The notes: generated by a model not told the origin, from the sequence alone. DNA of 50,378 nt from Candidatus Magasanikbacteria bacterium GW2011_GWC2_37_14 (GCA_000990355.1 LBSX01000014.1:1-50378), one strand, 5' to 3'; numbered from the stretch's first letter, positions 8,281-16,225 are shown. Numbers and translations are program-made.

Positions 8281-8697
8281 ATGCTTTTGCCCAAAAAAGT
8301 AAAACACAGAAAATGGCATAAACTAAGACGTCGAGACAAAGGCGTTGCTACTCGTATCAACAAAATATCATTTGGAAATTTTGGTTTAGTGTCTTTAGAA
8401 CATGGTTGGGTTACTTCTCGCCAGATTGAAGCTGCCAGACGGGTGCTTACTAGATTTGTTCGTCGTGGTGGTAAAATTTGGATTAGAATTTTTCCCGATA
8501 GACCAGTTACCAAAAAAGGCAATGAAGTGCCAATGGGCGGTGGTAAAGGTTCACCAGATCATTATGTAGCTACTGTCAAACCAGGTACTGTAATGTTTGA
8601 AATGGATGGTATAACTCTTGAATCAGCTACGCAGGCTTTGGTAGAGTCTGGTCACAAATTACCCGTAAAAACTAAATTTATAAAAAAACTTGTGTAA
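8281..8697 (+). CDS. rplP: 50S ribosomal protein L16
   Basis: L16 helps shape the A-site tRNA elbow contact. It starts [17 protein letters not shown] and has the conserved [12 protein letters not shown] near the C-terminal third. At 138 aa it is a standard length. Its stop (TAA 8695-8697) is one base before the rpmC ATG at 8699. Confidence 0.98.
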   Translation: MLLPKKVKHRKWHKLRRRDKGVATRINKISFGNFGLVSLEHGWVTSRQIEAARRVLTRFVRRGGKIWIRIFPDRPVTKKGNEVPMGGGKGSPDHYVATVKPGTVMFEMDGITLESATQALVESGHKLPVKTKFIKKLV

Positions 8698-8698
8698 T

Positions 8699-8887
8699 AT
8701 GGATTTTATTGATTTAAAAAATAAAACTGATAAAGAACTACAGGAAATACTACACGAAGAAAGACACCATCTTCATGAGTTGAGATTAAAAGTTGGTGAA
8801 AAACAGTTAAAAAATGTTCGGGCAATTAGAAAAACCAAAAATTTAGTTGCAAAAGTTTTGACATTATTAAATAGCCGTAATAAATAA
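8699..8887 (+). CDS. rpmC: 50S ribosomal protein L29
   Basis: L29 is a small helical hairpin at the tunnel exit beside L23. The sequence MDFIDLKNKTDKELQEILHE and the later VGEKQLKNVRAIRKTKNLVAKVLTLL fit the family at 62 aa. The start is the ATG at 8699. A TTG-initiated version from 8690 would overlap rplP and lacks the T-before-ATG context. Confidence 0.95.
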   Translation: MDFIDLKNKTDKELQEILHEERHHLHELRLKVGEKQLKNVRAIRKTKNLVAKVLTLLNSRNK

Positions 8888-8904
8888 ACGGTATAAATAT
8901 TAAT

Positions 8905-9171
8905 ATGGCTGTAGAAAAGAAAAACAATGTAGTTCACCGTTCTCTAAAGGGAGAAGTGATTAGTGCAAAAGGTAATAAGACTATTCATGTTTTGGTTAAG
9001 AATAAAGTAACCCATCCTAAATATCACAAACAGTATACTGTAACCAAAAAATATGCTGTTCATGATGAATTGGGATTGGCCAAAGCTGGTGATAAAATTT
9101 TGTTTCAAGAATGTCGTCCCTTATCCAAAACCAAACGTTGGCGTTTGGTAAATATAGAAAAAAAAGCTTAA
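8905..9171 (+). CDS. rpsQ: 30S ribosomal protein S17
   Basis: S17 is a primary 16S-binding OB-fold protein. Visible marks are [35 protein letters not shown] and the [13 protein letters not shown]-terminus. At 88 aa it has normal length. It follows rpmC by 17 nt and precedes rplN by 4 nt. Confidence 0.97.
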   Translation: MAVEKKNNVVHRSLKGEVISAKGNKTIHVLVKNKVTHPKYHKQYTVTKKYAVHDELGLAKAGDKILFQECRPLSKTKRWRLVNIEKKA

Positions 9172-9175
9172 TCAT

Positions 9176-9547
9176 ATGATTCAACATCGTAGCATGTTAC
9201 AAGTAGCAGATAATAGTGGTGCCAAGAAATTAATGTGCATTCGTGTTTTGGGTGGTTATAAAAAGCGCTATGCTAGAATTGGCGACATTATTACTTGCAG
9301 TGTAAAAGAAGCTGTACCAAGATCGGCTGTAAAAAAAGGTGAAGTTGTACATGCAGTAATCGTACGTCAAAGAAAAGAAATGCGTCGAACTGACGGAACT
9401 TATATCCGTTTTGATAATAATGCCGCAGTAATTGTTGATAGAAAAACCAAAGAAATCAAGGGTACACGTATTTTTGGACCAGTGGCCAGAGAATTAAGAA
9501 CCGAAGGTTTTCAAAAGATTATTTCTTTAGCTCCCGAAGTACTCTAA
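9176..9547 (+). CDS. rplN: 50S ribosomal protein L14
   Basis: L14 forms part of the inter-subunit bridge with h14 of 16S rRNA. The start [20 protein letters not shown] and the region [13 protein letters not shown] are highly conserved. Its 123 aa length is exact for the family. Confidence 0.98.
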   Translation: MIQHRSMLQVADNSGAKKLMCIRVLGGYKKRYARIGDIITCSVKEAVPRSAVKKGEVVHAVIVRQRKEMRRTDGTYIRFDNNAAVIVDRKTKEIKGTRIFGPVARELRTEGFQKIISLAPEVL

Positions 9548-9558
9548 ATTAAATATTT

Positions 9559-9879
9559 ATGAAAATAAGAACTGGTGACAAAGTAAAAGTGTTAAGCGGT
9601 AAAGACCGCGGTAAAGAAGGCAAAGTAATTCAGGTTTTAAAAAATAAAACCAATGATAAATACTATGCGGTTGTTGAAGGTGCCAATTTATTAAAAAAAC
9701 ACATGCGTCCTCGCAAACAAGGCGAAAAAGGCCAAATTATTGAGTTGCCAGCTCCACTACATATTAGTAAAGTAATGTTGATTGATCCTAAATCAGGCAA
9801 GGCTACTCGTGTTGGCTACAAAATGGAAGGCAAAGAAAAGAAACGTGTAGCTAAAATTAGTGGTGAAATAATTAGTTAA
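9559..9879 (+). CDS. rplX: 50S ribosomal protein L24
   Basis: L24 is an assembly initiator near the tunnel exit with a KOW fold. The KOW motif is KIRTGDKVKVLSGKDRGKEG (residues 2-21). HMRPRKQGEKGQI follows, then VMLIDPKSGKATRVG. At 106 aa it is standard. Confidence 0.97.
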   Translation: MKIRTGDKVKVLSGKDRGKEGKVIQVLKNKTNDKYYAVVEGANLLKKHMRPRKQGEKGQIIELPAPLHISKVMLIDPKSGKATRVGYKMEGKEKKRVAKISGEIIS

Positions 9880-9883
9880 AAAT

Positions 9884-10429
9884 ATGGAATCAAGACTATA
9901 TAAAATGTATAAAAAAGATGTTGTGCCTGCTTTAAAAGAACAGTTTGGTTTTGCCAATGTTATGCAGGTTCCAAAGGTTAGTAAAGTTGTGCTTAATGTT
10001 GGTTATGGAAGAATGGTAAAAGAAAGTGCTTTTATAGAAAATGTAGAAAATACCCTAAAATCCATTACTGGCCAAAAACCAGTACACAACAAAGCTAAAC
10101 AGTCTATTTCCAATTTTAAAACTAGAGAGGGTATGGATATTGGTATGTCGGTGACTTTGCGTGGCAAAAGAATGTATGATTTTTTGGATAAGTTAGTCAA
10201 CATAACTTTCCCTCGGGTTAGAGATTTCCGTGGTATTTCGCCAAAAAGTTTTGATAAGCAAGGTAATTATTCTATTGGTTTTAAAGAACATATCGCTTTT
10301 CCAGAAATTAAGAGTGATGCGGTTGACAAGTTACATGGTTTGCAAGTAATTATTACAACTACTGCAAAAAATAAAGAGCAAGGTTTATCTTTGTTACAAA
10401 AATTAGGTTTTCCTTTTAAGAAAGATTAA
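9884..10429 (+). CDS. rplE: 50S ribosomal protein L5
   Basis: L5 binds 5S rRNA in the central protuberance. It starts [17 protein letters not shown]. The conserved regions are [20 protein letters not shown] and [20 protein letters not shown]. Length (181 aa) is normal. rpsN follows after 4 nt. Confidence 0.98.
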   Translation: MESRLYKMYKKDVVPALKEQFGFANVMQVPKVSKVVLNVGYGRMVKESAFIENVENTLKSITGQKPVHNKAKQSISNFKTREGMDIGMSVTLRGKRMYDFLDKLVNITFPRVRDFRGISPKSFDKQGNYSIGFKEHIAFPEIKSDAVDKLHGLQVIITTTAKNKEQGLSLLQKLGFPFKKD

Positions 10430-10433
10430 ATTT

Positions 10434-10619
10434 ATGGCCACTGAGTCACAAAAAGCAAAATCCAGAAAAACTCCTAAATACAGCACAAGAATTGTTTTGC
10501 GCTGTTGGCGTTGCGGTCGCAAGCGCGGTTATATGCGTAAGTTCAATCTCTGCCGTATTTGTTTTAGAGAATTGGCCAACGCAGGACATTTGCCAGGAGT
10601 AAGAAAATCAAGCTGGTAA
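10434..10619 (+). CDS. rpsN: 30S ribosomal protein S14, zinc-binding type
   Basis: This short (61 aa) S14 keeps four cysteines, C24-x2-C27 and C40-x2-C43, for a zinc ribbon, followed by the conserved C-terminal [11 protein letters not shown]. It is the C+ (type Z) form. A 51-nt AT-rich gap follows before rpsH, one of the larger gaps inside the cluster, with no convincing promoter. Confidence 0.97.
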   Translation: MATESQKAKSRKTPKYSTRIVLRCWRCGRKRGYMRKFNLCRICFRELANAGHLPGVRKSSW

Positions 10620-10670
10620 TTAATTTCATAAAATTATTATTAAATTTATTATAAACGATTATATCCATAT

Positions 10671-11060
10671 ATGATGACCGATCCTATTGCTGACTTGCTA
10701 ACACGCATTCGAAATGCCCAGTCGGCACGTAAAACTGAAGTAGAGATAATGTCTTCTAAATTGAAGGCCGGTATTATTAATATATTGGTTACAGAAGGCT
10801 ATTTAGAGAAAGTTGTCGAACAGACAGGAACTCCTAAAAAGTTGCTGGTGACTTTAAAGTACAATGGTAAACAGCCTGTAATTAGAGTTATTAAAAGAGA
10901 AAGTAAACCTGGCCATCGTGTTTATACTGGCAAAGATGACTTGCCAAAGGTTTTAAATGATTATGGTATTGCTATTTTGTCCACTTCAAAAGGTTTGATG
11001 ACCAACAAAAAGGCTCGTCAGCTTGGTTTGGGTGGAGAAATGATTTGTTCAGTTTATTAA
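10671..11060 (+). CDS. rpsH: 30S ribosomal protein S8
   Basis: S8 binds the central domain of 16S rRNA and in E. coli also represses the spc operon. The start is a double ATG (10671 or 10674; MTDPIADLLTRIRNAQ is the usual N-terminus). The first ATG fits the T-before-ATG rule. The C-terminal STSKGLMTNKKARQLGLGGE is diagnostic. Length is 128-129 aa. Confidence 0.97.
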   Translation: MMTDPIADLLTRIRNAQSARKTEVEIMSSKLKAGIINILVTEGYLEKVVEQTGTPKKLLVTLKYNGKQPVIRVIKRESKPGHRVYTGKDDLPKVLNDYGIAILSTSKGLMTNKKARQLGLGGEMICSVY

Positions 11061-11072
11061 TATAATAAGAAT

Positions 11073-11618
11073 ATGTCTAGAGTTGGCAAACAACAAATAA
11101 TGATTCCCGCTGGTGTGGTAGCAGAAGTGCAACCTGGTTTGGTTAAAATAAAAGGGCCAAAAGGTGAATTGCAAAGAATTATTGATAAACGCGTTACAGT
11201 CAATTTGACAGATGGTGTTTTGACTTGTGATGTAAAAAACAAAGAAAATAAAACCGAAAGAGCTTTGTGGGGTACTTTTGCTTCCCATTTAAAAAATATG
11301 GTTATTGGTGTAACCCAAGGTTTCAAAAAACAATTAGAAATAAATGGTGTTGGTTATAAAGTTGCCATGCAAGGAACAGATCTAAAGTTAGAAGTTGGTT
11401 TTTCTCATTCTGTTATTTTCAAAATTCCTACAGGTATTAAAGCTACAGTAGAAAAGAATCAGATTGCTTTAGAAGGAATAGATAAAGAGCTTTTAGGAAA
11501 AACTGCTGCCGAATTACGGGCTGTTAAAAAACCAGAACCTTATAAGGGTAAAGGTATTAAATATTTAGATGAAGTGGTAAGACGTAAGGCTGGTAAAGCA
11601 GTTAAAGGCGGATCATAA
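11073..11618 (+). CDS. rplF: 50S ribosomal protein L6
   Basis: L6 contacts the sarcin-ricin loop region. It starts MSRVGKQQIMIPAGV and has the two-domain form; the C-terminal motif KPEPYKGKGIKYLDEVVRRK is clear. Its 181 aa length is standard. It is 12 nt after rpsH and 18 nt before rplR. Confidence 0.97.
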   Translation: MSRVGKQQIMIPAGVVAEVQPGLVKIKGPKGELQRIIDKRVTVNLTDGVLTCDVKNKENKTERALWGTFASHLKNMVIGVTQGFKKQLEINGVGYKVAMQGTDLKLEVGFSHSVIFKIPTGIKATVEKNQIALEGIDKELLGKTAAELRAVKKPEPYKGKGIKYLDEVVRRKAGKAVKGGS

Positions 11619-11636
11619 AAATAATATTTTGCAATT

Positions 11637-12008
11637 ATGAAAAAAATAATTCCTAAAAAATCTCGTGAGGTAAGAAGAGCCCGAGTAAGAGCTACAGTTA
11701 CTGGAACTGGGATTCGCCCTCGTTTAAATGTGTTTCGTAGTTTAAAAGGTATGTATGTACAGATTATTGATGATGTAAAAGCTGTGACTTTGGTGGCCGC
11801 TGATGTTAAAGAAATTAAAAAAGTAGAAAAATCTGATAAATACAAAAACAATAAAGAAGCCCAAGCCTATAATTTAGGCAAATTATTGGCAGAAAAAGCT
11901 GTTGCCAAAAAAATTGAATCAGTAGTATTCGATCGTGCTGGTTATCGTTACCATGGTAGAGTAAAAGCTTTGGCCGAAGGCGCCAGAGAAGGTGGTTTAA
12001 AATTTTAA
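11637..12008 (+). CDS. rplR: 50S ribosomal protein L18
   Basis: L18 binds 5S rRNA with L5. The features are [20 protein letters not shown] near the N-terminus and [20 protein letters not shown] near the C-terminus. Length (123 aa) is normal. Confidence 0.97.
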   Translation: MKKIIPKKSREVRRARVRATVTGTGIRPRLNVFRSLKGMYVQIIDDVKAVTLVAADVKEIKKVEKSDKYKNNKEAQAYNLGKLLAEKAVAKKIESVVFDRAGYRYHGRVKALAEGAREGGLKF

Positions 12009-12040
12009 TTTTACACTTTATTTGTTAATAAAAAAGTATT

Positions 12041-12628
12041 ATGTCATTTAAAGGCAGAGGAAATAGAGAAAAAACTCAGAAAGAAAAGCCAGAATTTGAA
12101 CAACAAATTGTAGATTTGGCTAGAGTAACTCGTGTTACCAAAGGTGGTAAGCAATTAAGTTTTCGTGCCGTTGTTTTAATTGGTGATCGTCGTGGTCGTG
12201 TTGGTTATGGTGTAGACAAAGGTAAAGATGTGCAATTAGCCACCACCAAGGCTTTTAACCAAGCCAAGAAAAATTTAATTACTATCCCACTTCGTTTCGA
12301 AACTATTCCTCACATGGTTCAGGCCAAATTTGGCGCTGCCAAGGTTTTATTAAAACCAGCTCCACAAGGATCGGGAATTATTGCTGGCAGTTCTATTCGT
12401 AGTGTTTTGGAAATGGCTGGAGTACCAAATGTTTCTGCCAAAATGTTGGGTAAGAGTGGTAATAAAATGAACAATATCAAAGCTACTTTTCTAGCTTTAC
12501 AATCTTTTAAAGTTAAAATTGTTAGAAAAGAAAAAAAAGAAGTAGCGACAGAAAAATTAGTAGAAAAGATGCCTGAAGATAAAAATTCTAAAAAAACAAA
12601 AGTAGTTAAAGAAGTTTCCAAAGAATAA
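12041..12628 (+). CDS. rpsE: 30S ribosomal protein S5
   Basis: S5 supports decoding accuracy at the mRNA entry site. The double-stranded RNA-binding-like N-domain (VTRVTKGGKQLSFRAVVLIG, then GRVGYGVDKGKDV) and the C-domain GSGIIAGSSIRSVLEMAGV are complete. A Lys/Glu tail after about residue 160 extends it to 195 aa. The next gene is rplO; the rpmD (L30) gene that normally lies between them is absent. Confidence 0.97.
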   Translation: MSFKGRGNREKTQKEKPEFEQQIVDLARVTRVTKGGKQLSFRAVVLIGDRRGRVGYGVDKGKDVQLATTKAFNQAKKNLITIPLRFETIPHMVQAKFGAAKVLLKPAPQGSGIIAGSSIRSVLEMAGVPNVSAKMLGKSGNKMNNIKATFLALQSFKVKIVRKEKKEVATEKLVEKMPEDKNSKKTKVVKEVSKE

Positions 12629-12647
12629 ACTATAATTCAAGAATAAT

Positions 12648-13091
12648 ATGGTATTAACACCAGCAACAATTGCCCCAGCAAAAGGAGCCACAAGAAATAT
12701 AAAACGCGTAGGCCGCGGTAATGCTTCTGGTCGCGGAACTTTTTCTGGTCGTGGTGGTAAAGGACAAACTGCTCGTTCTGGCGGCAAGAGCCGTACCCAA
12801 TTTCGTGGTTTCAAAGCTTATTTACAAAAAGTTCCCAAATTACGTGGTTTTAAAAGTATTCATGCTAAATTAGAAACGATTACTTTAAAAACTTTAAATA
12901 GGGTAGTAAAAACAGACGTAGAAGTTACACCAAACTTTTTAAAACAAAAAGGTTTAATTAGCAAACCTGCCAATGGAGTTAAGATTGTTGGTACCGAAGA
13001 AGTAAAAGTTAAAATGACAGTTAAAGGTTGTGTTTTAAGTAAAGGTGCCTTGTCGGCAATAGAAAAAGCTGGTGGAAAAGTTATTTTTTAA
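12648..13091 (+). CDS. rplO: 50S ribosomal protein L15
   Basis: L15 is a late assembly protein spanning 23S domains. The Gly-rich N-terminus KRVGRGNASGRGTFSGRGGK and the later FRGFKAYLQKVPKLRGF are typical. At 147 aa it is standard. It follows rpsE by 19 nt with no L30 gene between, as is general in CPR genomes. Confidence 0.97.
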   Translation: MVLTPATIAPAKGATRNIKRVGRGNASGRGTFSGRGGKGQTARSGGKSRTQFRGFKAYLQKVPKLRGFKSIHAKLETITLKTLNRVVKTDVEVTPNFLKQKGLISKPANGVKIVGTEEVKVKMTVKGCVLSKGALSAIEKAGGKVIF

Positions 13092-13093
13092 TT

Positions 13094-13150
13094 GTCATGC
13101 TGAATTTATTTCAGCATCCCAGGGGATCCTGAAACTAGTTCAGGATGACA
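13094..13150. repeat. Palindromic intergenic repeat between rplO and secY
   Basis: GTCATGCTGAA/TTCAGCATCC and GGATCCTGAA/TTCAGGATGAC form two linked hairpins, with the outer arms GTCAT and ATGAC also complementary. Such GTCAT-start repeats are dispersed elements. The end of the unit runs into TATAAT (13151-13156), only 4 nt before the secY ATG. Confidence 0.65.
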
Positions 13151-13160
13151 TATAATCTAT

Positions 13161-14432
13161 ATGTGGGAAAAATTTCTTCGTGTTTGGAAAATTAAAGATT
13201 TAAGAAGAAGTGTTTTAATAGTATTGGGTTTACTAGTTGTTTTTCGTTTTGCTGCCCATATTCCTGTTCCTGGCATAGATTTAATTGCTTTAAAAAAGTT
13301 TTTATCGGGTAATCAAATTTTAGGTTTAATGAACTTATTTTCTGGTGGCACGATGAATAATTTTTCCGTGGTGCTTTTGGGTGTTGCCCCCTATATTACT
13401 TCTTCAATTATTTTTCAGCTTTTAACCATGATTATTCCTCGTTTGGAAGAAATGTCCAAAGAAGGGGAGAGTGGCCAGCAAAAAATCAACATGTATACCC
13501 GTTGGGCTACTGTGCCTTTGGCTTTTTTACAAGCTTTTGGCATGATCAAATTATTGGCCGGTTCTCAATTCAATATTATTCCAGATTTAACTACTTACAA
13601 AATGGTTGCCATCATGTTAACGGTAACTGCTGGTACAATATTTTTAATGTGGATTGGTGAATTGATTACCGAACAAAAAATTGGTAATGGTACTTCTTTA
13701 ATAATTTTTTCTGGTATTGTGGCCGGGTTGCCAACCATGATCCAAAATGTTCTTATCAACTATAATCCTTCTGATTTGTATACCTATCTTTCTTTTGTGG
13801 TTATTGCTTTAATAACTATTGTGGGAGTAATTATTATTAGTGAAGGTCAACGCAATATTCCGGTAAGTTATGCCAAACAAATACGGGGCAATAAAATGTA
13901 TGGTGGTTCTACCACTCATTTACCGCTTCGGGTAAATATGGCTGGAGTAATCCCGATTATCTTTGCTATTTCAATTATTTTGTTTCCTTCCATGATTGCT
14001 CAGTTTTTTGTTAATCACGCCGGCTGGTTGGGCACCATGGCCAAAGGTATTTTAAGTTTATTTAATAATCAGTTATTTTACGGTGGATTATATTTCTTAT
14101 TGGTATTTGGTTTTACTTATTTTTATACTGCAGTTATTTTTCATCCACAAAAAATTGCCGAGAATTTACAACGCCAGGGTGGTTTTGTGCCTGGCATTCG
14201 TCCTGGTAAACAAACCGAAGAATATTTAGGGCACACTATGACACGTTTGGTATTTGCTGGCGCACTATTTTTGGGTATTATTGCTATTTTGCCAAATGTT
14301 TTAAAAGCTTTTACCGGAATTCAATCTTTAGCAATTGGTGGCACTTCACTTTTAATCGTTGTTTCTGTAGCGATTGAAACTGCCAAACAAATTGATTCAC
14401 AAATAGAGGTTCATGAGTACGATCGCATGTAA
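13161..14432 (+). CDS. secY: Protein translocase subunit SecY
   Basis: SecY is the channel of the Sec translocon in the cytoplasmic membrane. Ten hydrophobic segments can be traced. Conserved blocks include RFAAHIPVPGIDLIAL, VAPYITSSIIFQLLTMIIPRLEEMSKEGE and GIRPGKQTEEYL in the C-terminal cytosolic loop. Its 423 aa length is normal. It ends the ribosomal cluster, as in the spc operon, but infA, rpmJ, rpsM, rpsK, rpsD, rpoA and rplQ do not follow. A TATAAT 4 nt before the ATG could give an almost leaderless transcript, although no good -35 box is present. Confidence 0.98.
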   Translation: MWEKFLRVWKIKDLRRSVLIVLGLLVVFRFAAHIPVPGIDLIALKKFLSGNQILGLMNLFSGGTMNNFSVVLLGVAPYITSSIIFQLLTMIIPRLEEMSKEGESGQQKINMYTRWATVPLAFLQAFGMIKLLAGSQFNIIPDLTTYKMVAIMLTVTAGTIFLMWIGELITEQKIGNGTSLIIFSGIVAGLPTMIQNVLINYNPSDLYTYLSFVVIALITIVGVIIISEGQRNIPVSYAKQIRGNKMYGGSTTHLPLRVNMAGVIPIIFAISIILFPSMIAQFFVNHAGWLGTMAKGILSLFNNQLFYGGLYFLLVFGFTYFYTAVIFHPQKIAENLQRQGGFVPGIRPGKQTEEYLGHTMTRLVFAGALFLGIIAILPNVLKAFTGIQSLAIGGTSLLIVVSVAIETAKQIDSQIEVHEYDRM

Positions 14433-14471
14433 AGAATGTGCGAAATACGAAAATTACGAAATTACTAAAAC

Positions 14472-14496
14472 AACCGCCGATAAGGCGGTTTTTTTG
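14472..14496 (+). terminator. Terminator of the ribosomal protein-secY cluster
   Basis: AACCGCC/GGCGGTT (14472-14478 with 14484-14490) with loop GATAA and a T run. It ends the long co-directional cluster that begins at the promoter at 3776. Confidence 0.9.
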
Positions 14497-14499
14497 TAA

Positions 14500-14700
14500 A
14501 GCCTCCCCTTGTAGGGGAGGTACCCCGAGGATACGGGGTGGTGGGGTTCGTAGTTCTAATATGAACCCCCACCCTCCGACTGCGACGTCGGAGGACTCCC
14601 CCTACGAGGGGGAGAATTACGAATTGTGTTTGTGCGCGCGTGAACGAGCTGGTGGTTCGTTTTCCTCCCCTTTATAAGGGGAGGATTAAGGAGGGGTAAG
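14500..14700. repeat. Cluster of CCTCCCC/GGGGAGG palindromic repeats
   Basis: Several short palindromes follow each other: CCTCCCCTTGTAGGGGAGG (14502-14520), a GTGGGGTTC...GAACCCCCAC pair, CTCCGAC/GTCGGAG, CTCCCCC/GGGGGAG and TCCTCCCC/GGGGAGGA (about 14664-14684). The same words recur at 15222-15262, 24097-24184 and 30754-30805. GTGTTTGTGCGCGCGTGAAC (from 14626) matches the right end of the longer dispersed element at 15278-15550. Confidence 0.75.
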
Positions 14701-14733
14701 TTAAAAACAAAAAATACCCCAACAATTTTATAT

Positions 14734-14806
14734 AAATGTATTCTGGAGATCGGAACCGAGGGTAGGTGCCGATCATCCTTGGTGGGTGGTCGGCCGGAAT
14801 TGGCCT
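14734..14806 (-). other. Conserved 3' region, copy 1 (after the 109-aa gene)
   Basis: A 30-nt block (14734-14763, containing TTCTGGAGATCGGAACCGAG) is identical to 15770-15799. The similarity continues through GTGCCGATC..TCCTTGG..CGGCCG..AATTGGCCT to 14806. Read on the minus strand it lies just after the stop of the 109-aa gene, as copy 2 does for the 54-aa gene. GCCGA and TCGGC can pair across the CCAAGGA loop. It looks like a shared 3' UTR or a structured RNA tail. Confidence 0.65.
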
Positions 14807-14815
14807 CAAGAAGTT

Positions 14816-15145
14816 CTAGGAGAGGCAGAGCTGAGTCGGCGGTCTGTGATACCAGCGCCAGAAGGGGTAGCAGACGTACGGCGTAGCCCACGTCAGAAGA
14901 ACGATTGTCGCACTGTACAGCATGAACCAGGATATGGCTGCTGTCAGGCAGACGGCGAAGTATACGAACAGATTGTCGGGGAGTATTCCCATGAGCCAGT
15001 TCATCGCTGGGTTTGCGATGTACTTCCCCAAGGGCCAATCGTTCGCCCAGAAGGGAATGAACAGGAATGCCGCCGCCGAGAAGAACGTGATCGCCATGAT
15101 TTCGCCCTTGGCCCACCACCAGGCTGCCTTGAGTTCTCCACTCAT
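14816..15145 (-). CDS. GC-rich Trp-rich membrane protein, hypothetical (109 aa)
   Basis: I do not recognise the family. The protein has three hydrophobic segments (about residues 15-35, 45-65 and 62-90), is rich in Trp and aromatic residues, and has a short N-terminal cytosolic part (MSGELKAAWWWAKGE). The coding GC content is plainly much higher than in the neighbours. An AAGGA motif lies 8 nt before the ATG, which is preceded by C, unlike the AT-rich genes. It lies downstream of convergent repeats and shares a conserved 3' region with the 54-aa gene at 15840. Opposite-strand ORFs exist here, so strand choice rests on the Shine-Dalgarno motif, hydrophobicity and the parallel with the second gene. 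Confidence 0.55.
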   Translation of the reverse strand: MSGELKAAWWWAKGEIMAITFFSAAAFLFIPFWANDWPLGKYIANPAMNWLMGILPDNLFVYFAVCLTAAISWFMLYSATIVLLTWATPYVCYPFWRWYHRPPTQLCLS

Positions 15146-15221
15146 GAACGTTGTCCTTGTCTGTTAAGTCCAAATATATAATAGCACAATATTCTTGATT
15201 TTTATACATTAAAGAGGGTGT

Positions 15222-15262
15222 GTTGGTTTCCCTCCCCTATGAGGGGAGGGTTAGGGTGGGGT
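15222..15262. repeat. CCCTCCCC/GGGGAGGG palindromic repeat
   Basis: CCCTCCCCTATGAGGGGAGGG is followed by TTAGGGTGGGGTTTCG. The reverse complement of the whole unit occurs inside the methyltransferase gene at 24100-24143. Confidence 0.75.
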
Positions 15263-15277
15263 TTCGTTATCATCGTC

Positions 15278-15550
15278 TGTCATTCCTGTCCCGTAATCTG
15301 GTACGGGATAAACTCCGGCAGGAATCCAGAAATCATTCAATTACTCTTACCTCCACTTTTTTAAAAAAGTGGAGTAAAAACTTCGCGCTAAACAAACACT
15401 ACGGAAAATTTAGGTCTCGTCATTCGTTTTTGCTCGTGCGAACCTAAAGAGGTTCTAGACGAGCAAATCCTTCTTCGCTATAGAGCTCCGAAGGACCACT
15501 CTTCCTCGCCTCTAAATTTTTACCTGGTGTTTGTGCGCGCGTGAACGAGT
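15278..15550. mobile_element. Dispersed 270-bp repeat element, copy 1
   Basis: A long non-coding unit found again at 30810-31073. In order it holds a CCCGTA/TACGGG hairpin, a perfect 24-bp palindrome centred on TTTTTTAAAAAA (15351-15374), imperfect terminal inverted arms (ACAAACAC..AAAATTTAG at 15391-15412 against CTAAATTTTTACC..GTGTTTGT at 15511-15534), and a nested hairpin GCTCGT-GAACCT/AGGTTC-ACGAGC (about 15432-15464). It carries about 18 extra nt near 15470-15495 relative to copy 2. It may be a miniature transposable element or a structured RNA gene; no transposase is present in the window. Confidence 0.65.
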
Positions 15551-15557
15551 GATGGTT

Positions 15558-15689
15558 AAATCCCCTCTAGAGAGGGGTGCCCCAAAGGGCGGGGTGTGTA
15601 ACAGTGGCATTAAAGATAACCCCACGGTAACACACCCCGTCTTGCTTCCGCTCCGACTCCAGCAATCCACCCCTCTCTAGAGGGGATTT
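15558..15689. repeat. Inverted-repeat element (22-bp perfect arms)
   Basis: Arms of 22 bp at 15558-15579 and 15668-15689 are exact reverse complements (core CCCCTCTAGAGAGGGG). Inside them a second pair GCGGGGTGTGT/ACACACCCCGTC narrows the loop. The unit is 132 bp and could fold into one long cruciform. I see no gene in it. Confidence 0.75.
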
Positions 15690-15700
15690 ACAAAACAAAA

Positions 15701-15727
15701 AACCAACCGTTTAAAAAACGGTTGGTT
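15701..15727 (-). terminator. Terminator, mainly for the minus-strand 54-aa gene
   Basis: AACCAACCGTTT/AAACGGTTGGTT (15701-15712 with 15716-15727) is a 12-bp stem with a 3-nt loop and a T run on the minus strand. It lies about 110 nt past the stop of the 15840 gene, after the conserved 3' region. Confidence 0.8.
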
Positions 15728-15737
15728 TTATATTTCA

Positions 15738-15841
15738 CCCTCGGTTCTCCACAACACACTTAATTTCTTAAATGTATTCTGGAGATCGGAACCGAGGGTT
15801 CAGTGCCGATCGTCCTTGGGGGAGATCGGCCGAATTGGCCT
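15738..15841 (-). other. Conserved 3' region, copy 2 (after the 54-aa gene)
   Basis: The segment 15770-15841 matches 14734-14806. It begins right at the stop codon of the 54-aa gene on the minus strand. GCCGATC/GATCGGC forms a 7-bp hairpin here, where copy 1 has one mismatch. ACCCTCGGTTC (15738-15748) can pair with GAACCGAGGGT (15789-15799), adding a second stem before the terminator. Confidence 0.65.
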
Positions 15842-16004
15842 AGCGGGACTGCTGAGTCGTGGTGGTGGGTGCCGGTGCGGGGGGCTGTTCGCGGGTAACG
15901 CTCGCGTAGATGAGGGTGCCGATGATCAGGAGGAACATGACGATTGCAGTGACAACACCCTTGTTGATCGGCTGGGGGCGATCGAAGTCGTCCTGGTGGC
16001 TCAT
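15840..16004 (-). CDS. GC-rich single-pass membrane microprotein (54 aa)
   Basis: The start ATG is at 16004 on the minus strand, with AAGGAG 8 nt upstream (16018-16013). The protein has a polar N-terminus (MSHQDDFDRPQPINKG), one hydrophobic helix (VVTAIVMFLLIIGTLIYASV, residues 17-36) and a Pro/Ala/Thr-rich C-terminal tail (REQPPAPAPTTTTQQSR). No known family comes to mind. The gene has a near-consensus promoter (16254-16226), a long structured leader, a conserved 3' region and a terminator, so it looks like a complete, regulated unit. GC content and codon use differ strongly from the flanking genes, suggesting transfer or unusual selection. Confidence 0.7.
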   Translation of the reverse strand: MSHQDDFDRPQPINKGVVTAIVMFLLIIGTLIYASVTREQPPAPAPTTTTQQSR

Positions 16005-16220
16005 GGGAAGTTCTCCTTCTCGTGTTCTGCGGACAGGTCCACGACGGGGTAGTCAACGCGACCTTCGCGTTAACCACTATCTCTCTCTAAGCTAACTTGT
16101 CAAAGAAACGATGATTGTGCTACAAGAGCACAAAACCTCTGAGTTAGAGAGGCTTATTTTAGCCTGTCTGCCGACAGGCAGGCCAATAACGCCTCTCTAA
16201 ACGTCATTTTACTAAATAAC
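16005..16220 (-). promoter_or_regulatory. Long structured leader of the 54-aa gene
   Basis: About 210 nt lie between the promoter and the ATG. On the minus strand they hold AGAGAGGC/GCCTCTCT enclosing the palindrome GGCCTGCC..GGCAGACAGGC (about 16145-16202), then TTGTGCT/AGCACAA (about 16112-16130), then AACGCG/CGCGTT (about 16057-16073), then the Shine-Dalgarno motif. Three hairpins before a microprotein suggest RNA-level control, but I match them to no known riboswitch. Confidence 0.5.
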
Positions 16221-16225
16221 AAAGT

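Noticed and set aside
14786-15181. Plus-strand ORF across the GC-rich 109-aa gene
   Set aside because: Its product has no plausible fold, and it has no promoter or ribosome-binding motif. The minus-strand protein is a coherent membrane protein with an upstream AAGGA.
14734-16070. Assembly chimera as explanation for the GC-rich islands
   Set aside because: Four separate islands share the same start-site style, and two share a 3' region and lie amid host-type repeats and promoters. A chimera cannot be excluded without read coverage, but it is the less likely reading.
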